The notes under the pieces: generated by a model
What the model saw: only the letters and a program-made list of their open reading frames with translations
Told to the model about the DNA's origin: nothing
Database searches by the model: none
Translations under genes and position numbers: made by a program
Shown here: positions 1-5,612 of the stretch, in pieces
How the letters are laid out: every line of letters begins with the position of its first letter
Numbering within the stretch: the stretch's first letter is position 1
Source of the DNA: Prevotella sp.
GTDB lineage: Bacteria; Bacteroidota; Bacteroidia; Bacteroidales; Bacteroidaceae
Direction of reading: 5' to 3'
DNA length: 5,612 nt
NCBI GenBank assembly: GCA_022732315.1
Contig: JAIJUV010000173.1
Coordinates: 1 to 5,612, forward strand

Positions 1-55
1 GAATGGATCTGGGAGAGAAACCAGGCTGCCAAGGATAAAAGGGGATTGGATGAAC
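1..55. repeat. 55-bp terminal direct repeat, left copy
   Basis: These bases are identical to 5558-5612 at the other end of the window, with no mismatch. A perfect repeat placed exactly at both ends is the usual signature of a circular contig closed by a k-mer overlap. Collapsing the two copies gives a 5,557-bp circle. The repeat lies inside a short open reading frame and keeps that frame across the junction. A tandem array or a true direct repeat flanking the operon would look the same. Confidence 0.95.
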
Positions 56-132
56 TGCCATACGATGAGACGGATTCAGAAGAGATGCTTCTAAGCAAAA
101 AGAAAAAACATAGAAAAATAACAGCATTTTAA
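1..132 (+). CDS. 3' end of a short unrecognised ORF (continues from 5519 if the molecule is circular)
   Basis: Frame 1 is open from the first base to a TAA at 130-132 and gives 43 residues. The peptide starts EWIWERNQAAKDKRG, becomes acidic in the middle (DELPYDETDSEE) and ends in a strongly basic stretch (KKKKHRK) before ITAF. I do not recognise the family. If the window is joined through its terminal repeat, the frame extends back to a GTG at 5519, making about 56 residues, and a possible ATG at 5496 lies just upstream in a different frame. There is no signal peptide, so it would be cytosolic, unlike the operon that follows. It may be a small real protein, the remnant of a larger gene, or non-coding. 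Support is limited to the open frame and the charge pattern. Confidence 0.4.
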   Translation, partial: EWIWERNQAAKDKRGLDELPYDETDSEEMLLSKKKKHRKITAF

Positions 133-144
133 AAAATGAACCGT

Positions 145-183
145 TTTGAACCAATCTACTTTTATTTTTTTTCATTAACTTTG
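145..183 (+). promoter_or_regulatory. Bacteroidetes-type promoter of the five-gene operon
   Basis: TAACTTTG at 176-183 matches the Bacteroidetes sigma-ABfr -7 consensus TAnnTTTG exactly. A TTTG at 145-148 could serve as the -33 element, but the 27-base spacer is longer than the usual 19-21, so the -33 element is weak or absent. An AT-rich tract of mostly T (158-172) lies just upstream of the -7 box. Transcription would begin near 187-191, leaving an untranslated leader of about 40-50 bases before the first gene. This is the only good promoter I see ahead of the operon. Confidence 0.6.
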
Positions 184-238
184 CACCCAAAATTATTTGA
201 ACAGAGATAACTCACAACAAAAGTAAATGAATATAATA

Positions 239-733
239 ATGAAAAGAATCGTATTTTTAGCCGTATTCATGATTATGGCAATGATTTCTGTGCATGCCAA
301 AAGCTATCCTTTCGACATGACCCACAGTTATGAAGTACAAATTGTCCGTGTAGCCCAACAGGGTACTAAATTTCTGAAAGTATGGGGCATTGCTGGTTCT
401 CCAAACAAAGCTATGGATAGAGCCATGCAAGACGCTGTAGCAGCCTGCATCTTTACCGGTGTGGCAGGAAACGACATCGCCGGAAAGATACCAGCACTTG
501 TTACAGACCCGAATGCTTACAACCAGCACAAAAAGTTTTTTGATACCTTCTTCAAAAAAGGCGAGTTTATGAATTATGTACAGAATGCCAACTCCGGCTA
601 TCCTACTGGCGAGAACAATGTGAAAACCAGCCAAGGCCGCAAAGTGGGACTCTATGTAGTTGTAAAGTACGACAACTTGCGCAAACGCCTGGAAGATGAG
701 GGTATTATCAAAGCACTCAATAGCTATTTCTAA
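239..733 (+). CDS. Exported LPP20/FlgP-like small periplasmic protein
   Basis: I predict a 164-aa secreted protein. A signal peptide with basic MKR start and hydrophobic core ends at VHA|K (residues 20/21). Residues about 41-75 form a strand (KFLKVWGIAG) followed by an Ala-rich helix (NKAMDRAMQDAVAACIFTG). After a variable middle, residues about 125-155 read RKVGLYVVVKYDNLRKRLEDE, a strand then a helix. This order resembles LPP20/FlgP-type envelope proteins, but that is a fold-level impression, not a confirmed match. I prefer the ATG at 239 because it gives the same MKRI opening as the next gene; an in-frame ATG at 227 would add MNII. It is the first gene of the operon, 43 bases before the next, and lacks a lipobox, so it should be soluble in the periplasm. 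Its function is unknown. Confidence 0.75.
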   Translation: MKRIVFLAVFMIMAMISVHAKSYPFDMTHSYEVQIVRVAQQGTKFLKVWGIAGSPNKAMDRAMQDAVAACIFTGVAGNDIAGKIPALVTDPNAYNQHKKFFDTFFKKGEFMNYVQNANSGYPTGENNVKTSQGRKVGLYVVVKYDNLRKRLEDEGIIKALNSYF

Positions 734-776
734 ACAGACTATACATTATTATAAATAATCATATTTAAAAAGAAAA

Positions 777-1751
777 ATGAAAAGAATCATTTTATCATTC
801 ATGGCTCTTATCTTTGCTGTAAGCTCTTTTGCACAATCTACAGTAGAGACTATCAACAGTCCAAAAGCCATGAAACCAATCATCATGGTAATTCCAGAAA
901 AAGCCTGGTGTATCAATCAAGGCTTTGTGAAGGACAACGACCCGAAATCACCTGATTACGAAAAGGCGCTTCTCAATGATGACGTACTCAATGTAATCAC
1001 CAAAATGGGCGGCATCATGCAAGAACGCGGTTATCCTCTCAAGAACCTGCAGAGTGCTTTGGATGAATTGAAAAACGAAGAAGCGCTTGATACAAGCTTC
1101 AAGTCGAAAGCCGATGGCGAGATTGTGGAAGATGAGCTCGACATGTTAACCCGCGTGGCTCAAGCTGATATTCTGGTGAATATCGCCTTCACACGCACCA
1201 CATACGGCCCTCGTAACATGATAGAATTCCGTGTAACCTCTATCGATGCTGCCACAAGCAAGCAGATTGGCGGTGAAACCGGAAGAAGTTCTGCATCTGG
1301 TGCTCCGATTTCTGCATTGCTCGAAGAATCCGTATTGGGTTTCATCGACAACTTCACAGGAAGTATTCAGAGACATTTCGAAGACTTGGCGAACAATGGT
1401 CGTGAAGGTTCTGTCATCTTCAAAATTGCCAGCGACTGCCCTCTCAACTTCGAATCTGAGGTTACTTTGAATGGAGAAACAGGCGAATTGAACGAAGTTA
1501 TCGACTATTGGCTGAACGAACACACTGTGAACGGTTCTTTCACCCAGAATGGAAATACACGCACCCGCCTCTCTTATGAACAGGTACGCTTCCCTCTCTT
1601 TAGCAAAGGCAAGTTTGGCGGTAAGCCTAGAGCTATCAATATGGATAACTTCATCAAGCCTATCACCTCATTCCTCTCACAATTTGGCATATCTGTTGCA
1701 ACCAAACCTATCGGTATCGGTAAGACATACGTTATATTGGGAGGCAAATAA
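777..1751 (+). CDS. Exported DUF6175-like protein
   Basis: This is a complete 324-aa secreted protein. The signal peptide is cleaved at SFA|Q (19/20), leaving an N-terminal Gln, as is common for Bacteroidetes exported proteins. The mature part opens with a strand KPIIMVIP (33-40), followed by a helical region, an AQADILVNIAFT strand (128-139), and a strand-turn stretch FRVTSIDAATSKQIG (151-165) leading to a long helix (about 178-206). That pattern recalls CsgG/TolB-N-like alpha/beta domains. A second domain starts at GSVIFKIASD (211-220) and ends with a Gly-rich strand IGIGKTYVILGGK. From memory the whole resembles Bacteroidetes family DUF6175, whose function is unknown; I could not verify this. 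The mature protein has two Cys (C45, C221). It starts with the same 12 bases as the preceding gene (atgaaaagaatc), probably from shared signal-peptide coding. It lies 26 bases before the next gene. Confidence 0.8.
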   Translation: MKRIILSFMALIFAVSSFAQSTVETINSPKAMKPIIMVIPEKAWCINQGFVKDNDPKSPDYEKALLNDDVLNVITKMGGIMQERGYPLKNLQSALDELKNEEALDTSFKSKADGEIVEDELDMLTRVAQADILVNIAFTRTTYGPRNMIEFRVTSIDAATSKQIGGETGRSSASGAPISALLEESVLGFIDNFTGSIQRHFEDLANNGREGSVIFKIASDCPLNFESEVTLNGETGELNEVIDYWLNEHTVNGSFTQNGNTRTRLSYEQVRFPLFSKGKFGGKPRAINMDNFIKPITSFLSQFGISVATKPIGIGKTYVILGGK

Positions 1752-1777
1752 ACATATCTTAAAAAGAATCTATCAAA

Positions 1778-2737
1778 ATGAAAATAAAACATTTTTTAAT
1801 CAGCCTAAGCGCAACATTCTGTGTTGCGCTTAGCACTATGGCACAAACAACAAAGGATATTGGCTTGATCAGCCTCAACCCTTATGTGCCTGAGACAGAG
1901 AACTTAGGCCAGAATGCCAACTCTATGCTGATCAGCAAATTGCAACAGATAGCAACAGCAAATGGCATGTCGGGAGCTGGATTTGACAACCGTTTTATCA
2001 TCACAGCCCATATCCAGAAGCTGAAGAGCAGTCAGACCCAGACGGTTCCCCAGAAGAATGCTGTAGAAATCAACGTCGGTATTTATGTCGGTGACGGTTT
2101 GGACGGCACCCTTTACTCCAGCTATAACTGTGACGTAAAAGGTATCGGAAATTCAGAAGACCAGGCAATCTCTTCCGCCATCAGAAAGGTAAATCCTAAG
2201 CAGGAAGAATTGCAGGAAGCAATCGCCAAAGGCAAGAAAATGATATTGAACTATTACGATAAAATGTCGGGCAATATCATTCAGACTGCCAAATCTACCG
2301 CAGCCTCAGGGAAATATGAAGATGCCATCAATATGCTCTTTGCGATTCCGATGAGCAACAAGGATTTCCAGACCGCTCAATCTCTGATAGCTCAATATGG
2401 CAGAACTTCGCTCGAACAGAAGAATCTGGACATTGTTCGCCAAGCCCGCTCAGCATGGAGTGCAAATCCTACAGAAGACGGAGCCAGCAAGGCTTTGGAA
2501 TTATTGGAGAATATGGAATCTCCATCAGCTAAAGTTCAAGCTGAAGCCAAGAACCTGCAAAACGAAATGGCAGCAAGGATCAAAGCCGTAAGCGACTGCG
2601 AGTTTAGGCTCGAAGCTCAAAAGGCACAAAACGAGAAAGATGTTCAGATGGCAACCATCCGTGCCGCTGCTTCTGTAGCCAAAGCTTATGCAGCCAGCCG
2701 TCCTAAGGTTGTTTACCGCTACTATTACTGGTGGTAA
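1778..2737 (+). CDS. Exported CsgG/FlgT-like N-domain protein with long helical tail
   Basis: This is a 319-aa secreted protein with signal peptide cleavage at TMA|Q (22/23). Residues about 27-138 look like an alpha/beta domain: strand IGLISLNPYV, a helix NSMLISKLQQIATANG, strands FIITAHIQKL and AVEINVGIYVGDGLDGTLYSSY, and then an SEDQAISSAIRKV helix. This is the strand/helix order of CsgG, TolB-N and FlgT modules, recognised by pattern only. Residues about 139-260 are helical with one TPR-like stretch (SGKYEDAINMLFAIP, 178-192). Residues about 255-308 form an Ala/Lys/Glu-rich helix that could be a coiled coil. The protein ends in the aromatic tail YRYYYWW. A strong 12-bp hairpin lies within the signal-peptide codons. 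Its neighbours suggest a role in the same envelope complex. The exact function is unknown. Confidence 0.75.
   Translation: MKIKHFLISLSATFCVALSTMAQTTKDIGLISLNPYVPETENLGQNANSMLISKLQQIATANGMSGAGFDNRFIITAHIQKLKSSQTQTVPQKNAVEINVGIYVGDGLDGTLYSSYNCDVKGIGNSEDQAISSAIRKVNPKQEELQEAIAKGKKMILNYYDKMSGNIIQTAKSTAASGKYEDAINMLFAIPMSNKDFQTAQSLIAQYGRTSLEQKNLDIVRQARSAWSANPTEDGASKALELLENMESPSAKVQAEAKNLQNEMAARIKAVSDCEFRLEAQKAQNEKDVQMATIRAAASVAKAYAASRPKVVYRYYYWW
1805..1833 (+). promoter_or_regulatory. Perfect 12-bp inverted repeat inside signal-peptide codons
   Basis: CTAAGCGCAACA (1805-1816) and TGTTGCGCTTAG (1822-1833) are exact reverse complements around a 5-base loop (TTCTG). In RNA this would be a stable hairpin starting about 28 bases after the start codon of the third operon gene. 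No T-run follows, so it is not an ordinary intrinsic terminator. It could affect translation, RNA cleavage or transcript stability within the operon; any such role is inference. Confidence 0.65.
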
Positions 2738-2786
2738 AAACGAAGCAGATTAAGATGATAACAAAAAATATAAAATAAACAGCGAT

Positions 2787-3794
2787 ATGAATCATTCTTT
2801 TAAAAAGAACATTGCATTTACATTCCTCACACTTGTAGGAATTTTATCCCTGACATCATGCAAGGATAGCGATATGGAAGTTTTCGTGGCACAAGACACA
2901 AGAAATCAAGAACTTATCGAAGCTATCAAAGCCATACCTGAACCAAAGAAAGAAGTGGCAGATAAAGATATCGAAAAAGATAAAGATTACATATATCTGA
3001 TGCCAAATGGCTATACTGACTATATCAAATCAAATAATGGTAGTAGAGATGGATACTACGGATATGTAGATTTGGGTCTATCTGTAAAGTGGGCAACCAA
3101 TAATTTCAACAATCCATTGAATGATAATGATGGAAACATCAGTGCCAATGACCTATATAAAAAGGAACAGGAAAAAATTACCTATGTAGAACGTCCGGGA
3201 ACCAAGGAGTATAACCAGCAGTATCCTGCAGTCATGAGTTATGATGAATACTTGGAATATCTGGATATGGAAAAGCTTCAAAAGGAATATCATGCCTACG
3301 ATAGATACGTAACAGAAATGAAGAATGCCTACAATTCTGCAGTAGAAAAATTTCATCACAATTCCGTTTCTTTTTATGAGAACATCAAGGAAGCGGGAGG
3401 ACGCTATGCCTGGGGAGCACTCGACGACTGGCCACAAGTCTCTAATAGCGACAAGAACTCTCCCCAGAATATAGCAGGAAATCCTAAGTATGATGTTGTG
3501 ACCAAATATATGGGTGAAGACTGGCACATACCAACAAAGGCAGAATGGCAGGAGCTTATTGATAAATGTCAATGGGAGGACCATGATACTTATTGGCTCA
3601 TAACAGGACCTTCCGGAAAGAGAATCATACTTCCACATTTTAGCCTAAACTATAACACATCAGATAGAGCAGGCACCATAACAGACAATGGGGAATATTA
3701 CGATGTATATGAGTTCGACCCAGAAAAGAAGACCATCGTACAATGTGAAGCTGCAAGGCGTTGTATCCTTATCCGTCCAGTTTATTCAAAATAA
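2787..3794 (+). CDS. Surface lipoprotein with a modified Fibrobacter succinogenes major (FISUMP-type) domain
   Basis: This 335-aa protein has a lipobox, LTSC, with lipidated Cys25. The residues after it (KDSDMEV) are Lys plus acidic, which resembles the Bacteroidetes lipoprotein export signal, so surface exposure is likely. A charged linker (about 50-80, with a DKDIEKDKDY repeat) follows. Family landmarks then appear in order: GYVDLGLSVKWATNN (92-106), GGRYAWGA (204-211), WHIPTKAEWQELID (246-259), WLITGPSGKRIILP (about 271-284) and the RRCILIRPV end (324-332). These match the FISUMP domain common in Bacteroidetes surface lipoproteins; its biochemical role is not established. Unusually, about 100 mostly charged residues rich in Tyr, Glu and Lys separate the first two motifs, which are normally close together. 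The usual Tyr-Trp-Ser segment late in the domain is not evident. It starts 49 bases after the previous gene and ends 12 bases before the next. Confidence 0.8.
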   Translation: MNHSFKKNIAFTFLTLVGILSLTSCKDSDMEVFVAQDTRNQELIEAIKAIPEPKKEVADKDIEKDKDYIYLMPNGYTDYIKSNNGSRDGYYGYVDLGLSVKWATNNFNNPLNDNDGNISANDLYKKEQEKITYVERPGTKEYNQQYPAVMSYDEYLEYLDMEKLQKEYHAYDRYVTEMKNAYNSAVEKFHHNSVSFYENIKEAGGRYAWGALDDWPQVSNSDKNSPQNIAGNPKYDVVTKYMGEDWHIPTKAEWQELIDKCQWEDHDTYWLITGPSGKRIILPHFSLNYNTSDRAGTITDNGEYYDVYEFDPEKKTIVQCEAARRCILIRPVYSK

Positions 3795-3806
3795 TCAATA
3801 ACAACA

Positions 3807-5351
3807 ATGAAATATAACAATATGAAATATCTGATTGCCATCCTGCTATTATGCATCATGGCAACTCCGCTCTCAGCCAAGAAAAAAGTATTCTATGATT
3901 CTAAGAGCAACATCGTGGGAATCACAGGTGATTACCAGCTTTTGGAAAATACAGAAAAGTTCTATTCATTAGGCATTACTCCTGATTGTCCTAAAAATAT
4001 GTCGCCAAAGGAAATATGCAAATATTGGAACCAGTCAAATCTTGGCAAGAAGGTACTGGATGCCTTGCTCGATTATAACGGAACATCACTTTCTGAAGAA
4101 AAGCTGAAAGACCTTGCGCTTAAAAACGTGCTCAAAGCAGACGATGAACGTGCTGCCATCGGTGTTATTGGCAAGGAAAATATTCTGAAGGAAGACTACC
4201 TGCCTATCTTGGAGAACCAATACATCTTCATCAACGAATGTATCAAAGAAAGACCAGGGTTAGGCGACAAGGCCCGCTGGAGTGCATACAAAATAAACAT
4301 CAATAAGGATATACTCGAGCAGGTATACAATAGCTGGAACGACATGGAGAAGTATAATCAGATAAAAGTAACCATCTCTTATATAGCATCAGGAGTGGCA
4401 AAGAATGACAATTACACTTTGAAATCCAACAATGGCCAGACTCAGTCTACTGTCCAGAAATTAAAAATAAAGACTCTGAGGAAGATTGCTACAGAGGTTC
4501 CCGCTTTTGCCATTCGTGGTCAGGTTATCAGTCGCCACCCATTCAGAATGAATATCGGTTATGTTAATGGCATTGATGACCGAGATAAAGTCGTCATCTA
4601 CCGTACCAAGGAGAAAAATGGAGAATTGTATTCTTCAAGAGTAAGTACTGCCAGAGCTTGCAACGTAATGGATAGCATTGCCAATCTCTATACCTTTGCA
4701 GGTGGACAGGCGTCTTACAAAAGAGGTGATATCGCAGTATACCAGCCAAGCCAAAATGCCAGTTGGACAATCTCTGCCAATTATATGGATCATTCCGGCA
4801 ACCTCAACTTCACTTACGATCACCGTTTCAAATTGAGTCCTGCCGGAATCTCTCAATATTTCATCATGATGTTTGGTGTGGGTGGATACGAGAAGTCAGA
4901 AAAGCGTCTCTATTCTACAGATAATGGAGCTCTTGTATACAGTCCACTCATTACCAACTTAGGTTTTGGTTATGGTATTGGCTACGAGTTTGCTCATTGC
5001 CTCGAAATCGAGCCATACGCTTTAGCACAATGGGAAACAATGTTCTTCATTTCTAAAAAAGCATCACCAAATGGCCCTACCAGATCACAAGCTGGTCCAA
5101 GAGATACCTCATACGCAAGGGGCGCTACTTCTAACTCAGCCCGTTTCCCTCTCGGTGCAAGATTGAATATCAACATCATGTATCCAATACAGCTGGTAGT
5201 AGGTGCAGAGTATATTTTCAATATAAAGATTCCTGTAGCCAAGAATACAGAAAGACGTATTCATAACAATCCGGAGAAATTTTTCTTTGAACCTACAGGA
5301 TACAAGCGTGATGGCCTGAACTTATACGCTGGTTTAAGATTCAATTTCTAA
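3807..5351 (+). CDS. Outer-membrane protein: FlgT-C-like module fused to a C-terminal beta-barrel
   Basis: This 514-aa exported protein has a signal peptide cleaved at LSA|K (24/25 from the 3807 start). A second in-frame ATG at 3822 also opens a good signal peptide (MKYLIAILLL), so the start is uncertain by five codons. Residues about 30-240 are an unrecognised mainly helical region. Residues about 243-313 (RHPFRMNIGYVNGIDDRDKVVIYR, then a variable part, then YKRGDIAVYQP) look like the small beta domain at the C-terminus of FlgT-like proteins. From about 319 to the end, alternating short strands (SWTISANYMD, GNLNFTYDHRF, FIMMFGVGGY, LGFGYGIGYEF, EIEPYALAQWE, PLGARLNINI, IQLVVGAEYIF, GLNLYAGLRFNF) indicate a barrel of about eight strands ending in the terminal Phe expected of outer-membrane barrels. 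It is the last operon gene, 12 bases after the lipoprotein gene, and a terminator follows. It may anchor the complex in the outer membrane. The fold assignments are inference. Confidence 0.75.
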   Translation: MKYNNMKYLIAILLLCIMATPLSAKKKVFYDSKSNIVGITGDYQLLENTEKFYSLGITPDCPKNMSPKEICKYWNQSNLGKKVLDALLDYNGTSLSEEKLKDLALKNVLKADDERAAIGVIGKENILKEDYLPILENQYIFINECIKERPGLGDKARWSAYKININKDILEQVYNSWNDMEKYNQIKVTISYIASGVAKNDNYTLKSNNGQTQSTVQKLKIKTLRKIATEVPAFAIRGQVISRHPFRMNIGYVNGIDDRDKVVIYRTKEKNGELYSSRVSTARACNVMDSIANLYTFAGGQASYKRGDIAVYQPSQNASWTISANYMDHSGNLNFTYDHRFKLSPAGISQYFIMMFGVGGYEKSEKRLYSTDNGALVYSPLITNLGFGYGIGYEFAHCLEIEPYALAQWETMFFISKKASPNGPTRSQAGPRDTSYARGATSNSARFPLGARLNINIMYPIQLVVGAEYIFNIKIPVAKNTERRIHNNPEKFFFEPTGYKRDGLNLYAGLRFNF

Positions 5352-5397
5352 CTCAGCACCCTTTTCATTGCAAAAGATTGACATCATTTAAATAATC

Positions 5398-5438
5398 AAG
5401 CGCCAATACTTTTTTTCAAAATATTGGCGCTTTTTTTT
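5398..5438 (+). terminator. Rho-independent terminator closing the operon
   Basis: AAGCGCCAATA (5398-5408) pairs perfectly with TATTGGCGCTT (5422-5432) around a 13-base loop, and a run of eight T follows from 5431 to 5438. It starts 47 bases after the stop codon of the barrel gene. Read on the other strand it has no good U-run, so it should act in the operon's direction only. Confidence 0.9.
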
Positions 5439-5467
5439 GAAATTTTCCCTTCATATTACTATATTAT
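5436..5467 (+). promoter_or_regulatory. Possible weak promoter for the short ORF
   Basis: TTTG at 5436-5439 and TATATTAT at 5460-5467 are 20 bases apart, the spacing of a Bacteroidetes promoter. The -7 element fits TAnnTT but lacks the final TG. The -33 element overlaps the end of the terminator's T-run, so the two signals lie back to back. The next ATG is at 5496. Confidence 0.35.
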
Positions 5468-5518
5468 AAAGGTATAACCAAAAAGAAAGAATAAAATGGC
5501 AAATAGATTGACTATGAG

Positions 5519-5612
5519 GTGAAACTTGCCATCGTTGTCGGTACTCCGCTTACCACCGAATGGATCTGGGAGAGAAACCAGGCTGCCAAGGATAAAAGGG
5601 GATTGGATGAAC
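5519..5612 (+). CDS. 5' part of the short ORF, running off the right edge (joins 1-132 if circular)
   Basis: From a GTG at 5519 the frame is open to the end of the window (VKLAIVVGTPLTTEWIW, then the peptide of the terminal repeat). The same frame continues at position 1 and stops at 130-132, giving about 56 aa on a circle. Upstream, the better-placed ATG at 5496 is in another frame and reads only MANRLTMR before TGA at 5520-5522, which overlaps the GTG. One extra base in AATAG (near 5502-5506) would fuse the frames into MANR-IDYEVKLAIVV, so a natural frameshift or a sequence error is plausible. The product is not recognised. The short hydrophobic start (KLAIVVG) is too short for a convincing membrane segment. 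Confidence 0.4.
   Translation, partial: MKLAIVVGTPLTTEWIWERNQAAKDKRGLDE
5558..5612. repeat. 55-bp terminal direct repeat, right copy
   Basis: This is the exact copy of bases 1-55. It starts with the same GAA codon and in the same reading frame as the left copy relative to the short ORF. Bases upstream of it (5552-5557) have no counterpart in the window because position 1 is the window edge, so the true length of shared sequence cannot be judged here. Confidence 0.95.

Noticed and set aside
227..238. Upstream ATG adding MNII to the first operon gene
   Set aside because: It is possible, but the ATG at 239 gives the more typical MKR signal-peptide start shared with the next gene; kept only as an alternative start.
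734..776. Possible internal promoter in the AT-rich gap between the first two operon genes
   Set aside because: No TAnnTTTG element is present; the gap is simply AT-rich, as are the other leaders in this operon.
1085..1097. Small inverted repeat GCTTG/CAAGC with 3-base loop
   Set aside because: A 5-bp stem is expected by chance in a sequence this long, and nothing regulatory lies nearby.
1146..1523. 125-codon minus-strand open frame opposite the DUF6175-like gene
   Set aside because: The plus-strand product has a signal peptide and coherent secondary-structure pattern; the antisense peptide shows no motif or start context.
3153..3638. 161-codon minus-strand open frame opposite the lipoprotein gene
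   Set aside because: It lies wholly inside a gene with clear lipobox and domain motifs, has no promoter or leader of its own, and its Cys/Ile-rich peptide looks like a random antisense reading.
5352..5557. Replication origin, iterons, CRISPR repeats or tRNA in the non-operon stretch
   Set aside because: I looked for repeated units and cloverleaf-like pairing and saw only the terminator hairpin and AT-rich promoter-like sequence.

Overview
The window looks like Bacteroidetes DNA, most likely a gut or oral Prevotella/Segatella/Bacteroides relative; the genus is a guess. The evidence is a perfect Bacteroidetes-type -7 element (TAnnTTTG), A-rich leaders without Shine-Dalgarno sequences, signal peptides cleaved just before Gln, a lipoprotein with acidic residues after its lipobox Cys, a Fibrobacter-succinogenes-major-type domain typical of the phylum, and an outer-membrane barrel ending in Phe.

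Layout: positions 1-132 hold the 3' end of a short unrecognised ORF. A promoter lies at about 145-183. Five genes follow, all on the + strand and separated by only 12-49 bases: a 164-aa LPP20-like periplasmic protein (239-733), a 324-aa DUF6175-like protein (777-1751), a 319-aa CsgG/FlgT-like protein with a helical tail (1778-2737), a 335-aa surface lipoprotein (2787-3794) and a 514-aa protein pairing a FlgT-C-like module with a beta-barrel (3807-5351). A strong intrinsic terminator (5398-5438) closes the operon. A second weak promoter (5436-5467) and the 5' end of a short ORF (5496/5519 to the right edge) follow.

The first 55 bases (1-55) are identical to the last 55 (5558-5612). Joining them gives a circle of 5,557 bp, and the short ORF at the right edge then continues in frame into the ORF at the left edge (about 56 aa). 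This fits a closed circular molecule assembled with a 55-base overlap. A tandem array, or a chromosomal operon flanked by duplicated copies of the short ORF, would give the same contig. No replication, mobilisation, partition, integrase or transposase gene is visible, which argues for caution about calling it a plasmid. On the circle, the part without a major gene (5352 through the junction to about 226) contains the terminator, the two promoters and the short ORF; I saw no iterons or origin-like repeats there.

Interpretation (inference): all five operon products carry export signals and should sit in the periplasm, in the outer membrane or on the surface. At least three show the architecture of envelope-ring and secretion-channel modules related in style to LPP20/FlgP, FlgT and CsgG. 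The operon may encode an undescribed Bacteroidetes outer-membrane complex with a periplasmic ring, a barrel and a surface lipoprotein. No individual biochemical function can be assigned from the sequence.
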